Below are positions 50,340 to 61,597 of a stretch of 64,000 nt of DNA, piece by piece. Position numbers and translations under genes: made by a program. This stretch comes from Siphonodentalium dalli. Lineage: Eukaryota > Mollusca > Scaphopoda > Gadilida > Siphonodentaliidae. The stretch spans positions 217,912,151-217,976,150 of the forward strand of contig CP136065.1 in NCBI GenBank assembly GCA_032622095.1. Direction: 5' to 3'. How positions within the stretch are numbered: the first letter of the stretch is position 1; the number at the start of each line of letters is the position of its first letter. The notes beneath the pieces are model-generated. The model searched no databases. It was not told the DNA's origin and was given only the letters and a program-made list of their open reading frames with translations.

Positions 50340-52054
50340 ATTTTAAATAAGTTTTATTCGAATCAAATACATGAGTATGCATTTAAAAACTGGCAATAAG
50401 GCAATACGCTGTTAATGACAAAGTATGGACTTGTTCCGGTGCGTGCAACTGATAATTTATAGTATGCAGGCACTATGTCAACTGGATGAATGTAGGATTC
50501 TACTAACATCGCCGAAAGTATCAAGCAAATCGACCGTACCACCCCGAAAGATCGAAGGTTCCACATACTCATATGCGTTCTGACAGTTAATACGATAGAG
50601 TGGTATATCTTACTTAAAAAAGTGTAAAGGGACAAATTTCATGTATATCTATAACTCTGTAAAACTATTTAAAAATTGGATACTTTGCATGTGTATTTTT
50701 GTGTTATATAGATGCGAAGAGACTGCAAGCACGTCACTGCATTTTACTGACTTCGACATAGATGCATTGCAACTTTAGGTATCTGTAGATGTTAACATCA
50801 TTTGAGGACCCGTTGGCCAAATGCCTTATCAAGCTTGTATCTTTTCAATCGGATTAGACCGGCGCCTGAAATGTTTTTAATATCCGCATCCAGTTTTACC
50901 TAGACCACATTTATTTGATCTGAAAGAGGTGGCATACACCTATTTAGATTCTTATATTCATAGCGCTATCCTTAGCATTTGGTCACCTAAAATATACGAC
51001 TCTACAACCACTGCAATTCAACTGCTAAACATGACTTCCCAAGATTCTTCGTTGTGAAATGGGACTGATGGGCTGCATCGACCTATTTGATAACCCTTGA
51101 TATACGCGTTATTAATCATTGCTGAGTTTGACTATAGATATTCAGTATTCATAGTGAATGAATTCGGATATATTCAATGTATTATCTGGTTTGTAGCGAG
51201 AAGACCGGACTTAGGGTTTGAGAGAAACGCAGTATAATGCAGAATCACGAGTCATGGTATCGCGGAATGCCTAACAGTTTCACGGCTGATCCTCTGTTCT
51301 AACTTTTTAGACTCACAATTCTTATGATCCGTGACACTGTAAAGTATTCATTACACCACGACCAAGAAAAACACTGTTGTTTTATATCTAGGGACAAGAT
51401 AAAGCATCATCTGACGCACAGTATTGTTACCCCCCTATTCAATCCGCTTCTGATTGGACAAAGTCGTGTCACGTGCTGGTGCATAAATCACATTGCCGCC
51501 CTCTCACCTGGGTGAGTGATTTTGTCGCCCACCTGATGGCTGATTGTAATTATATAGCCATCCCAAGCACACACATCGCATTAACTCTATTGATTTCACA
51601 TCACAAATACATACACTTATGGAAATCATAAATAGTATACCCCATGCGTTCGCAAAAAGCACAAAGTACCGGAAAAATGTCAGTATTTATTTTTACATCG
51701 GAACGTCTGATTTATTCAATATATAATGTCAAAATTATGGCGCGACCTTCAGATCGTTTGCTTATAGATTAGTTCTGATGTACAACGCAACACATACGTT
51801 TATCATGCATTCACATGTTCATCCAGACTTATTCCGTGTATATATAATGTTATTATTGCAACATAGACGTGTTTTGTGCGGGATATAGTTCCCAACAGGC
51901 CTGGTTTAGCTGTGATGTATCTATATCGCTCAGCAGCATAACCGTACATGCCTAACGCGGACCGCCGCTTTCTGTATACCAAAAGTGAACATCTGATACA
52001 TGAGATAACTAGAATATTTTAATCCAATTTGACTTGTGTATGTTTCAACATATT
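50340..52054. other. No recognisable feature (presumed intron)
   Basis: Unique AT-rich sequence. The reverse frame at 50363-50635 and forward frame at 51324-51515 have no motif and are not bounded by convincing splice sites. No further receptor exon was recognised. Confidence 0.45.
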
Positions 52055-54190
52055 CTCGCGCAAATACGCACATAATCGACATATAGTGTGGAAATAGGTT
52101 CATATTGGATTATTTTACCCTGAAATAAGCAGATAATGGACTCATAACCGTTATTCCGTTCTATTGCGCGGGCCACAGTGAAAACACATTTTAAAGAAAG
52201 TAGACCTGATGGCCGGATTCGTCATCTCCGGTTTAAATCTCCGAATTTAAACCTGGTTTAAATCTACATTGGCGGTCCAGCCAAACCTGGTCTAAGGGGG
52301 CGTTTTTGTCGTTCAGTTGCCAGCTAATTGACAACTCGATTCGGTGATATGATTATGCAATCAAACTACCCTCTTACCAATCGAACCAAAAGATAGGCCG
52401 ATATAATGTTTATTGACAAGTCAGAAATTATCGTGACCGCGTGCATGCACGCTCAATGGATTTATTCATTGGGAAACAAGTATCGCTCATTGACTATTAG
52501 TCCGATCTCATTCTGTGTTTAAATCAATTTAACAAAGGGCATGTCTCTCAACACGAGTTTCACGCTCTGTTCCTCACTTTGTGATAGATTTCTGCAAGAT
52601 GCTTCACCCGCAAAGACAAAATTTGATGTATTTACATGTATATCTGTATATATTAAAGGGTATAGGAGCCGTCTATCTGTATATCCGTTTGTCTGTTCGC
52701 AACTGTTCTCCAATACCCCTGGACCGATTTCAATTAAATTAGGTGTGGTGATTCGTGTGGTATAACGGCGTTAGGTTTTAAAAATTTTGATTTTGATTTT
52801 GATGAAAAACTTTTGTTAAATTGAGTAAGGAGTTGAATCTAAAAAGAAACAAAACTTAAAATTTGTTTGTTTTAAATTTAATTAAAAAAAATTTAATTAA
52901 AATTTTCAAATGATCAAAATGTGCGGAAAGCCCCTCTGGCGCTGAATAAAGTCGAGTCATCATCGAGTCAATCCTGGACCAAGATGCCAGTCAAGTAAAG
53001 GCAATTTGCTTATGAGTGCATACCATAAACGGCATATGAACTGTTGGAAGTGGTCAACAATGCAGAGAGACAGCTTTTAATAAAGAAATATATTACATGC
53101 GTTGATTTTTTTTTCAATGTCATAAATTTCCCGTTATGCAGAAAATCACAATGGTTCTCAGGTTTTGAACTGGTAGAATATTATGGGAATTTATGGGCGT
53201 AGCCAGAGTAGAGCTTTGTGACATGCGCTACATCAAAATAAGTTATCAAATTTGACTCATATATAGCAATATAAGGATTGCAAAATATGTGTATAGCATA
53301 GCTGGTCATGCAGTAGCATCGTTTTGGTGTCAAAATGAATACGTTGAACCCTTCAAATAAATTCGTAGAAAAACCACAAGCCAAACAAAAAAAACCACAA
53401 GATAGTTGTAAAAATCATATATTTAGGAACATGTCCATATCTGAGCAAAGCTCGCGTGCGAATGAATCAACTATGACACGATAACACCAGTCAGCAGTCG
53501 CCACTTAGACACGCCCTCACTCGAGATTATTTACAGCTCCACCCTTTGACTGATTGTTTGACAATTCTAAACCGCGATGAAGAAAAGACGGATTCTTCAT
53601 CTCAAGTTTAGCCTCGATAAAGCTGGTTTAGCTGGACCACCGAATTAGATGGTTTAGTTGCCGGTTTCAGCTTATAAACGCAAAAACAATATTGAAATTG
53701 ACAAAAACTTATCCCCATACGTTTTATATGTGTGACTGCTTCTCGCTTATAAATTTCCAATCAAAATATGACCGCTGTCGTAATTATTGATTTTCGCAAT
53801 CAATAAAACGAGGCGGTCCGTATTAGGAAAGTACGTTTAATTATCTCGACGACACAGAGACAGTACTGCTAAACCACTGTTATGGTTGGACCAGGTTTAA
53901 ACCAGAGATGACGAATGCGTCACTTAGACCGGCGGACTCAGGTTTAAACCACAGATTTTGCTGACTCACGGCGGTTTACGTAGACCAAGTTTAAACCTGA
54001 GATGACGAATCCGGCCGATAACTCGTGAGTTGGTTGATTTATGTATGTCATTGTCCGCACATAATGAACCTATAATGGAGTGAGTATGAGTGGATAATGT
54101 GAGTAAAAAGCTCTCATTTTCAGTTCATTATCGACTCAAAATGAAGCAATTCTAAACAGGTTATCGTCCTCAAACAAATAATATTATAAT
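52055..54190 (+). repeat. AT-rich dispersed repeat interrupted by a 1.8-kb insertion
   Basis: 52055-52210 and 54017-54190 are the two halves of one dispersed repeat (CTCGCGCAAATACGCACATA .. GCGGGCCACAGTGAAAACAC then GTGAGTTGGTTGAT .. GTCATTGTCC .. TCATTATCGACTC). Relatives at 39.54-39.85 kb and 57.24-57.92 kb lack the insertion, which marks the intervening TIR element as a later arrival and suggests a 3-bp GAT duplication. Confidence 0.75.
52211..54016. mobile_element. 1.8-kb non-autonomous DNA transposon with TIRs, copy 1
   Basis: Starts GGCCGGATTCGTCATCTC and ends GAGATGACGAATCCGGCC; the terminal 27 bp are inverted repeats with one mismatch. GAT occurs on both outer sides and once at the aligned empty site in related repeats, so a 3-bp target duplication is likely. 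The interior has repeated GGTTTAAACC-type palindromes and no transposase. A 3-bp duplication would fit the PIF/Harbinger group, but the termini do not decide it. Second copy at 54988-57223. Confidence 0.85.
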
Positions 54191-54611
54191 GTGCGAGTTT
54201 TTAACGAGAACAGGCTGTATGTTTACCCGGTTTAAACTGAAGATGGCGAATCGACCAGACGTGTTTTACCGCATTGACCCCGGGGAACTAAACCCACGGG
54301 TCCGATATGCAAGCTATTCCAGACACTGGGAACACCGTCACTTATGAGACAAGTTCCCAGACTAATGTGATATGAGATTCATTGTACCACGATATACCAG
54401 ACACCGGGGACAATACAACGTAGACATATGTCAGACTTATCACAAAACTAAAACTATTCGAGATTTTTGTGATCGATTTTAAAACCAGTTCTAGTCTCGT
54501 GGTCGTTTATCAACTAATGTCTGTCCGAGAATAACTATGGCGAATCTATAGATTGTCAGAATGTCTTACACAAACACAGAGGACGTCGTGACAGTGTGGC
54601 CGGCTTGGGTC
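54191..54611. other. No recognisable feature
   Basis: Short unique spacer. A CGGTTTAAACTGAAGATGGC stretch near 54219 resembles the end of the 1.8-kb TIR element and may be a fragment. Nothing else seen. Confidence 0.45.
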
Positions 54612-54820
54612 TTAACCCTTTGAGTGCCAGGTCCGATTTTTGTATCAACCCATATACCCTGTGCCAATGCATTCTCTTATATATGCGAATGCATTGGCTT
54701 AACAATTTTTTTTTTTTTTACAATTTTTTACAATTTTAATATATTTTATTATATTCTTTAACAGACTTATTGTGTAGGTTTAGGGCCGATAATATCGGCC
54801 CCTGGCACTCAAAGGGTTAA
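54612..54820. mobile_element. piggyBac-type MITE with perfect CCCTTTGAGTGCCAGG termini
   Basis: TTAA at 54612-54615 and 54817-54820, and perfect 16-bp TIRs CCCTTTGAGTGCCAGG. TTAA plus CCCTTTG ends are the classic piggyBac MITE pattern. The interior contains CCAATGCATTCTCTTATATA from the shared hairpin module, collapsed by deletion to a half-hairpin, a (T)n tract and the palindrome GGGCCGATAATATCGGCCC next to the right TIR. Confidence 0.9.
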
Positions 54821-54987
54821 GAGAATCCTGTGTAGCTGAAGATTTTCAGCTGGTCGCAATTATTTATAAAGAACTTTGTTCATCATGCATGTTATGTGGA
54901 ACACAAAGCCTTCCTTTAAAGTCTTCATGCATTTAATACGACATATTCAACATCCAATAGAACAAATCCAAACACCACAGACATAGA

Positions 54988-57223
54988 GGCCGGATTCGTC
55001 ATCTCCGGTTTTAACCTCCGAGTTTAAACCTGGTTTAACCCTTTACCCAACAGAAGGGCCCTGTGCCAATGCATTCTCTTATATATGCGAGTCGACCATA
55101 GGTCGCCTCGCATATATAAGAGAATGCATTGGCTTAACACATTAAAAATTATAAAATTGTTAAAGAATGTAAGAAAAAATGGTCAAAAGTGTTAAAAAAA
55201 GATTTTTTTTTAGGCCAATGCATTCTCTTATATATGCGAGGCGACCTATGGTCGACTCGCATTTATAAGAGAATGCATTGGCACAGGGCATAACTGTAAC
55301 TATCACAATGTGGTCAAGGAGCCGGTTCCAATGATATCCATATTTGTATGGTTCTATTGAGACAGACCGAAGATATTTTAGGCTGTTGAATCTTTATTTG
55401 GCCGGTTTTGGCCGGTTTGTTGGGTAAAGGGTTAAACCTACATTGGCGGTCCAGCCAAACCGGGTCTAAGAATGCGTTTTTGTCGTTCAGTTGCCAGCTA
55501 ATTGACAACTCGATTCGGTGATATGATTATGCAATAAAACTACCCTCTTACCAATCGGACCAAAAGATAGGCCGATATAATGGTTATTGGCAAGTCATAA
55601 ATTATCGTGACCGCGTGCACGCTCAATGGATTTATTCATTGAGAAACAAGTATCGCTCATTGACTATTAATCCGATCTCATTCTGTATTTAAATCAATTT
55701 AACAAAGGGCATGTCTCTCAACACGAGAATCACGCTCTGTTCATCACTTTCTTTGTGATAGATTTATGCAAGATGCTTCACACGCAAAGACAAAATGCGG
55801 TGTATTTACATGTGTATCTGTATATATTACAGGGTATATGAGCTGTCTATCTGTATGTCTGTTTGTCTGTTCGCAACTGTTCTCCAATACCCCCTGGACC
55901 GATTTCAATTAAATTAGGGGTGTGGTGATTCGTGTGGTATAACGGCGTTAGGTTTTTAAAAAATTTGATTTAAAAATAAGAAAACTATCATTTAAAAAAA
56001 ATTAAAAAAATTATGTTAAATTGAGTAAGGAGTTGAATCTAAAAAGAAACAAAATTTAAAATTTAAATTAACATTTGTTTGTTTTAAATTTAATTAAAAT
56101 AATTTTTTAATTAAAATGTTCAAATGATTAAAATGTGCGCAAAGCCCCTCTAGCGCTGAATAAATTTTCCGTAATCGAGTCAATCCTGGACCAAGAGGCC
56201 AGTCAATTAAAGGCAATTTGCTTATGAGTGCACACCATAAGCGGCATCTCAACTGTTGGAAGTTGGCAACCATGCAGCGGGACAGCTTTTAATAAAGAAA
56301 TATATTACATGCGTTGATTTTTTTCACTGTCATAAATTTCCAGTCATGCAGAAAATCAAAAAGGTTCCCAGGTTTTGAACTGGTAGAATATTATGGGAAT
56401 TTATGTGCGTAGCCAGAGTAGAGCTTTGTGGCATGATCTACATCAAAATAAGTTTGACTCATATAGCATTATAAGTTGAGGATTGCAAACTATGTGCATA
56501 GCATATCTGGTCATGCAGTAGCATCGTTTTTGTGTCAAAATTAAAACGTTGACCACTTCAAATGAATTCGTAGAAAACACCAGTATTTGTGATTGCCACA
56601 AGCCAAACAAAAAACCCCACAAAATAGTTGTAAAAATCATATATTTGGGAACATGTCCATATCTGAGCAAAGCTCGCGTGCGAATGAATCAACTGTGACA
56701 TGATCACACCAGTCGCCACTTAGACACGCCATCACTCAAGATTATTTACAGCTCCACCCTTTGACTGATTGTTTGACAATTCTAAACCGCGATGAAGAAA
56801 AGACGGATTCGTCATCTCAAGTTTAGCCTCGATAAAGCTGGTTTAGCTGGACCGCCGAATTAGATGGTTCAGTTGCCGGTTTATGCTTATAAAACGCAAA
56901 AGCAATATTGAAATTGACAAAAACTTATCCCCATACGATTTATATGTGTGACTGCTTCTCGCTATAAATTTCCAATCAAAATATGACCGCTGTCGTAATT
57001 ATTGATTTTCGCAATCAATAAAATGAGGCGGTCCGCATTAGGAAAGTACGTTTAATTATCTCGACGATACAGAGACACTACTGCTAAACCACTGGTCTGG
57101 TTGGACGAATGCGTCACTTAGACCTGCGGTCTCGGGTTTAAACCACAGATTTGGCTGACTCACGGTGGTTTAAACCTAGAGTTTACGTAGACCAGGTTTA
57201 AACCTGAGATGACGAATCCGGCC
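54988..57223. mobile_element. 1.8-kb non-autonomous DNA transposon with TIRs, copy 2, carrying a nested MITE
   Basis: Same termini as the element at 52211-54016 and about 90% identical across the body by eye. It is 2236 bp because a TTAA MITE (55035-55435) sits inside its left arm. Shared landmarks include GGCGGTCCAGCCAAAC, CAACACGAG, CCGATTTCAATTAAATTAGG and ATTTACAGCTCCACCCTTTG. I see no clear target duplication (AGA on the left, AAT on the right), so the flanks may have been altered. Confidence 0.85.
55035..55435. mobile_element. piggyBac-type two-hairpin MITE, nested copy
   Basis: TTAA at 55035-55038 and 55432-55435, with TIRs CCCTTTACCCAACA / TGTTGGGTAAAGGG. Two large palindromic modules built on CCAATGCATTCTCTTATATA lie in opposite order (GCGAGTCGACC..GGTCGCCTCGC, then GCGAGGCGACC..GGTCGACTCGC), separated by an AT-rich spacer. 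The 52255 region of the other 1.8-kb element keeps the uninterrupted TTTAAATCTACATTGG site, a paralogous empty site proving TTAA target duplication. Nearly identical to 59079-59478. Confidence 0.92.
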
Positions 57224-57239
57224 AATATGTTTACTCGCA

Positions 57240-57920
57240 TGTGTCAAACTTTAATGTGAGCGTTTTAGTCACATAATCGAGTCATAATGACTTCATTATA
57301 GGTTCATTATTTCCTTATGTGCGGACAATGACACAAATAAACCAACTCACTCCTTATCGTGGGGGGGGGGGGGTACGCTCTTTAAAATGTGTTTTTACTG
57401 TGTCCCGCGTCATAAAACGGAATAACGGATATGAGTCCATTGTCTGTTTATTTCAGGATCAAATAATTCATTATGAACCAATTTGCACATATATATCGAT
57501 GATGTGCGTAATAGCGCGATGATGTATTGTATATAGATATAGAATCAATACCAGGTTATGTTCAGACGATACTTCTCGTTTCACCACAGTTGGACATGAA
57601 GAGCTAGCTGTGTATCTTCTCAATAGAGCAACATAACCTCGCGCCAATACGCACACAATCGACCTATAATATGAGATAGGTACATAATGTGATTATTTTA
57701 TTCTGAAATAAGCAGATAATGGATTCATAGCCGTTATTTCGTTTCATGGCACGGTTCACAATGAAAACACCTGAAAGTCCTAGGCTGGCTTATTGGTGTC
57801 ATTGTCCAACATAATCTGCTTAGAATCGCCTCATTATGAGTCGATAATGTGATTAAATGCTCTCATTTTCAAATAATCGACTCAAATTAGGCGATTCCCA
57901 AGCAGATTATCTACATAAAA
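57240..57920. repeat. Head-to-head pair of the AT-rich dispersed repeat
   Basis: 57240-57500 (reverse) and about 57640-57920 (forward) are members of the family seen at 39.54, 42.99, 52.06 and 58.34 kb and face each other across about 140 bp. The left member contains a G14 homopolymer (57360-57373). The arrangement is palindromic at several hundred bp scale but only moderately conserved. Confidence 0.7.
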
Positions 57921-58755
57921 CACGTTCTATTATAAGCAGGTAATATGCGGTATTTTGGGAGAACAGTCTGAATAGATACACCAATCAGATAAGTAACTGC
58001 ATGGGAAAACAAATAGAAAGTAAAAGCTGGCCCTCAGAAAACAGCAACCCTAACAATTGGCCCAGATAATCTATTTATTTCTACCATTATATCTTTTAAA
58101 TCAAGCAATACAACAAATGGATGAACATAAATAATTGGGATTGAATTTCCATAAAAGTGGCCCATTGGATACCCACATATAAATAGTTTTTTATGCAACC
58201 GTTTTTCCTTTATTAAACTGCACGAGAAGCTGGAAATATGGATTATCAAGACCGGCTCGTAACATTGTACAAGTCATTCATACGTCCGTATCATGATCAT
58301 AGTGATGCGATTTTGGATAATTGCTCAGATAATGGCACAACATATCCTCATGAGAATAGGTTCATGTTGGACTTATTTGATTCTGAAATAAGCAGATGGT
58401 GAGCTTATATCCGTTATTGCGTGTTATGGCGCGGGCCGCAGTGAAAACACCTTAAAAAGACCTTGAATTTGGTAACTCGTGTCGATGAAAAAGTTATATT
58501 AAATAATGCCAATATGAGCTTATTTCGCTCATTAAAATAAGCCCGTTATGTGCGTTCATCTGGTAATTCGATTTAGGTTCATATAGATTCAAATACGGCC
58601 GATATGGGCTTATTTGTGTTTGAAATAGCTTGAAAATGAGTTTAATTTCAGGAGAACAATCTGAATGGCAACTAACCTAAAAACTCTTTAGTTGGCTGCT
58701 TTGAGAACAATCAGTGGTGTTACTGGAGGGACAAGTCATGATATTATATATATAG
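57921..58755. other. Intergenic sequence with a diverged dispersed-repeat member
   Basis: 58340-58640 resembles the AT-rich family (GGTTCATGTTGGAC, TGAAATAAGCAGA, ATGGCGCGGGCCGCAGTGAA). The rest is unique; no gene recognised. Confidence 0.5.
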
Positions 58756-58998
58756 CAACATGATTTATACCAATTAAAGACAGACGCGCGGGAACATAAA
58801 GCTGCTGTCAAAATTAGTCCGAAATGCATGGCATTGCGAATTCCAAGACGTGTCTCGGATAAAACAAATCATCCATTTAGATCCGCATACAATATACCCA
58901 CTTCCCAAACTGAAGAACCACTTAATAGATTTCTAGGATCATTCTATCAATCTGATATTATTGACCTGTGGAACAGAAGAGAGAAACCATTAAAATAA
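58756..58998 (+). other. Coding-like open segment of unknown origin
   Basis: Eighty open codons between stops at 58753 and 58996, without a convincing ATG start. The translation has ordinary protein composition in its second half (MALRIPRRVSDKTNHPFR, then LNRFLGSFYQSDIIDLWNRR) and ends in TAA. It could be a terminal exon or the C-terminus of a decayed retroelement. I do not recognise it, and no splice acceptor stands out. Confidence 0.3.
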
Positions 58999-59078
58999 CA
59001 CCTCTCTGCCTCCCAGCAGTGGTAGCTTGTGTCAACATATTACCTAAATTGAAAAAGACAAAAATTACATTATTTAGA

Positions 59079-59478
59079 TTAACCCTTTAACCAACAGAAG
59101 GGCCCTGTGCCAATGCATTCTCTTATATATGCGAGTCGACCATGGGTCGCCTCGCATATATAAGAGAATGCATTGGCTTAACACATTAAAAATTATAAAA
59201 TTGTTAAAGAATGTAAGAAAAAATGGTAAAAAGTGTTAAAAAAAGATTTGTTTTAGGCCAATGCATTCTCTTATATATGCGAGGCGACCTATGGTCGACT
59301 CGCATATATAAGAGAATGCATTGGCACAGGGCATAACTGTAACCATCACAATGTGGTCAATGAGCCGGTTCCAATGATATCCATATTTGTATGGTTTTAT
59401 TGAGACAGACCCAAGATATTTTAGGATGTTGAAGCTTTATTTGGCCGGTTTTGGCCGTTTTGTTGGGTAAAGGGTTAA
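59079..59478. mobile_element. piggyBac-type two-hairpin MITE, second copy
   Basis: TTAA at 59079-59082 and 59475-59478, TIR CCCTTTAACCAACA / TGTTGGGTAAAGGG (one mismatch). About 97% identical by eye to the nested copy at 55035-55435, including both palindromic modules and the ATTGTTAAAGAATGTAAG spacer, so both are recent insertions. Confidence 0.92.
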
Positions 59479-59781
59479 GTTTAGTGATCTACATGGTCAT
59501 AAAACGAATGTTTCCTGACTAATAGTCCAATATGCCAGTGTGCTGAGTGTGTGTGTGTGTATATATATTTGGAAAGTGTGGAGAGCACTGGCACAGGTCG
59601 GTTATCCGATTTCTTATGTAATTATTTCTATGGAACTAGTTAAATTTTGTTAGGTTGTGTCGGAAATTGACACATAAAATATTGTGTTGAGCACAAACAA
59701 TAATGATGTTGAAATTGCTTAAAAAACTAATTGAACTGCGTGTTAATCAAGGTCTGAGTCTAGATCGAACGAGCATATCTC
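59479..59781 (-). other. Region after the Penelope-like element 3' end
   Basis: Contains a (GT)n(AT)n microsatellite at about 59550-59570 and a half-hairpin end GAGCACTGGCACAGG near 59582 that resembles the MITE module. The exact 3' end of the Penelope-like element could not be placed. Confidence 0.4.
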
Positions 59782-60105
59782 TCAAACTGGGATTTTTCTT
59801 GTAGGCAATAATAACCCGTTTGTCGAGAGGCTTTTTCTGAAAATGTTTGCGATTTCAACATTTCTACGATTGTAGATCAGAGGAAAGCACAAGAAATTTC
59901 GAGAAACACCTTTGTAGTCAATGTTAAGTCCGAACGGAAGATATGTTTTAAGTACGCCCATCCAATGATTTTCGCGTTCTAGGCGTATTGAATCGGTTTG
60001 GTCTTCGTCGGCTAGAATTGGTGTCTGTTCTATTGGCTGAAAGCTGAAATGGGATTTAATGTCATGATTAGATGAGTTGAAATGATCGGAAATTTGCATG
60101 TCGAG
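59782..60105 (-). pseudogene. Penelope-like GIY-YIG C-terminal part, shifted frame
   Basis: Continues the endonuclease in another frame after the A7 homopolymer: LDMQISDHFNSSNHDI (the H..H segment of GIY-YIG in Penelope-like elements), then ENHWMGVLKTYLPFGLN, a conserved C-terminal signature of the family (E..WI..L.T..P.GLN). About 60 residues follow before the stop. The segment of the open frame upstream of the shift is out-of-frame read-through. Confidence 0.85.
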
Positions 60106-60844
60106 TTTTTTTGCGAATACTGGAAAGATGATTAGACATTCTAACTTTGAGAGAGGTTTTTGTTTGTCCAACATATTGTATACGGCATCTTTTGCATGTG
60201 ATTAAGTAAATAACATTTTTAGAATCACAATTAAGTTCGCTATGCATTTGATACGATATGCGTGTTTGTTCGCTGGTGAAAGTGTTACTAGTATTGATAT
60301 ATCCCATTGTATTTATGTAACATCGTTTTTTGTGACAAAATGAGGCTGAACCATTGCCCAGCACCGGCCGATTGTGCCGTATCCTTGTTGGCCCAGTCGA
60401 TGTTGGGTCCTGGCGTAACGATTCCAATTCTCTGAGAGTTTCGGACTTTACGTGGCGCAGTAATCTACTAGTGTAGCCGCGCGGTCGTAAAGCGTGGAAC
60501 AGCACTGAACAAGCTTGATTTATGTCGCTTCTGTTCGTGCAGTTCCGGTGGTATCGAATGATTTGAGATTTAATCAATCCATTGAAAAGTTTTGGCGGAT
60601 GGAAATATTTACGACGAAGAAGCTGGTGAGAGTCCGTTGGTTTCGTAAAACGTTTTGAATCTAAAATGTTGCATGATGTAAATTGTGAGGCCTTAAATAT
60701 TGTTAAATCAAGGAAATAAATGCTGGTTTGCGATATTGATTCTTTGAGTTTGATTAATTCGTCATGACTGTTCAAGATGTCCAAGAACACCCTAAACTCA
60801 TCCAGACCATGAGTCCAAATGATAAATATGTCGTCCAAGAATCT
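60068..60844 (-). pseudogene. Penelope-like RT motif C, linker and GIY-YIG N-terminal half
   Basis: In frame with the preceding piece beyond the TAG. It opens with RFLDDIFIIW (motif C, the catalytic DD). Next come the thumb and a Cys-containing linker (Cys at about 168, 173, 204, 215, 218, counted from the first Met-equivalent at 60838), then VIYLITC ... QYVGQT (about 209-226), the GIY-YIG core, with the following Arg and His (LKVRMSNH). The frame is lost just after IRKK at the A7 run. Confidence 0.88.
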
Positions 60845-61597
60845 CTAATAGGCTAATGGTTGTTTGTCAGATTTGGCTAGGGCTCCTTTCTCCCACTCTG
60901 CAACAAAAATTGAGGCAAAAGTAGGACTAAACTTCTTGCCCATACTGCAGCCGGAGACCTGTAAATAATATCGTCCATTAAATTCAAAGTCATTCCCTTT
61001 AAGAGAAAGTTCTAATAATTGAAGTAGTTCATCTCCAGGTCTATGCGGATCATGGTGGAAATCAAATGCATTCTTAATTGACTTTAATCCGGCATCGATT
61101 CCAATATTTGTATACATAGATTCCACGTCGAGACTAATTAGGTAAGCAGAAGATGGAACTTCAATTTTCGACAATTTAATGAGGAAGTCCTCCGTGTCTT
61201 TTAGATTGCTCGGATGGCGGGTAGCAATTGGTTTCAAATAGAAATCAATAAACTCCGAAATGTGGTACGACTCCGAGCCCACGTCACTGATGATGGGGCG
61301 TCCGGGTGGTGTGTATGGATTAGTCCAACAGCTCAAAGGTTTATGTATTTTAGGTAGCAAATAAAATGTCATATTATTGGATTCAGCTTTTGCAATTAGA
61401 TACTGAACATGTTTTTTCTTTAAAACGTCCTGGTCCAGCAAGCTTTTGAGAATGAGATTGAATTTTAAAACATTGGATTTCCAAATTGGCTCATCCAATG
61501 GTTTGTAATATTTAGTGTCTAGCCCAGACTGTGATGATCGTATCCACGACCCAACCACCTCGGCTACGGGGACATCCTTAAAAGGAAGCCCTTCCAC
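60845..61597 (-). pseudogene. Penelope-like RT, N-terminal and palm part
   Basis: 251 codons including the stop; residues 1-27 come from the adjacent tRNA-like repeat and are not RT. From residue 28: YLLPKIHK (79-86) and GRPIISD (99-105) of the fingers, motif A LDVESMYTNI (156-165; catalytic Asp), and motif B GCSMGKKFSPTFAS (216-229). LPKIHK and SMYTNI are characteristic of Penelope-like RTs. Ends at an in-frame TAG immediately before motif C, which continues in the same frame downstream. Confidence 0.9.

Larger units (their letters stand above)
59782..61516 (-). mobile_element. Penelope-like retroelement (RT plus GIY-YIG), decayed and 5'-truncated
   Basis: Reverse-strand coding in three consecutive open pieces gives, in order, RT, a Cys-rich linker, a GIY-YIG endonuclease and a WMGVLKTYLPFGLN tail, the architecture of EN+ Penelope-like elements. 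The RT copies RNA and GIY-YIG nicks the target. Breaks: one in-frame TAG (60845-60847) just before RT motif C, and one frameshift at an A7 run (60106-60112 on the + strand is T7). The N-terminus is missing; at about 61517 the sequence turns into a tRNA-like tandem repeat. Two simple lesions suggest a young copy or, for the homopolymer, possible sequence error. Confidence 0.9.
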
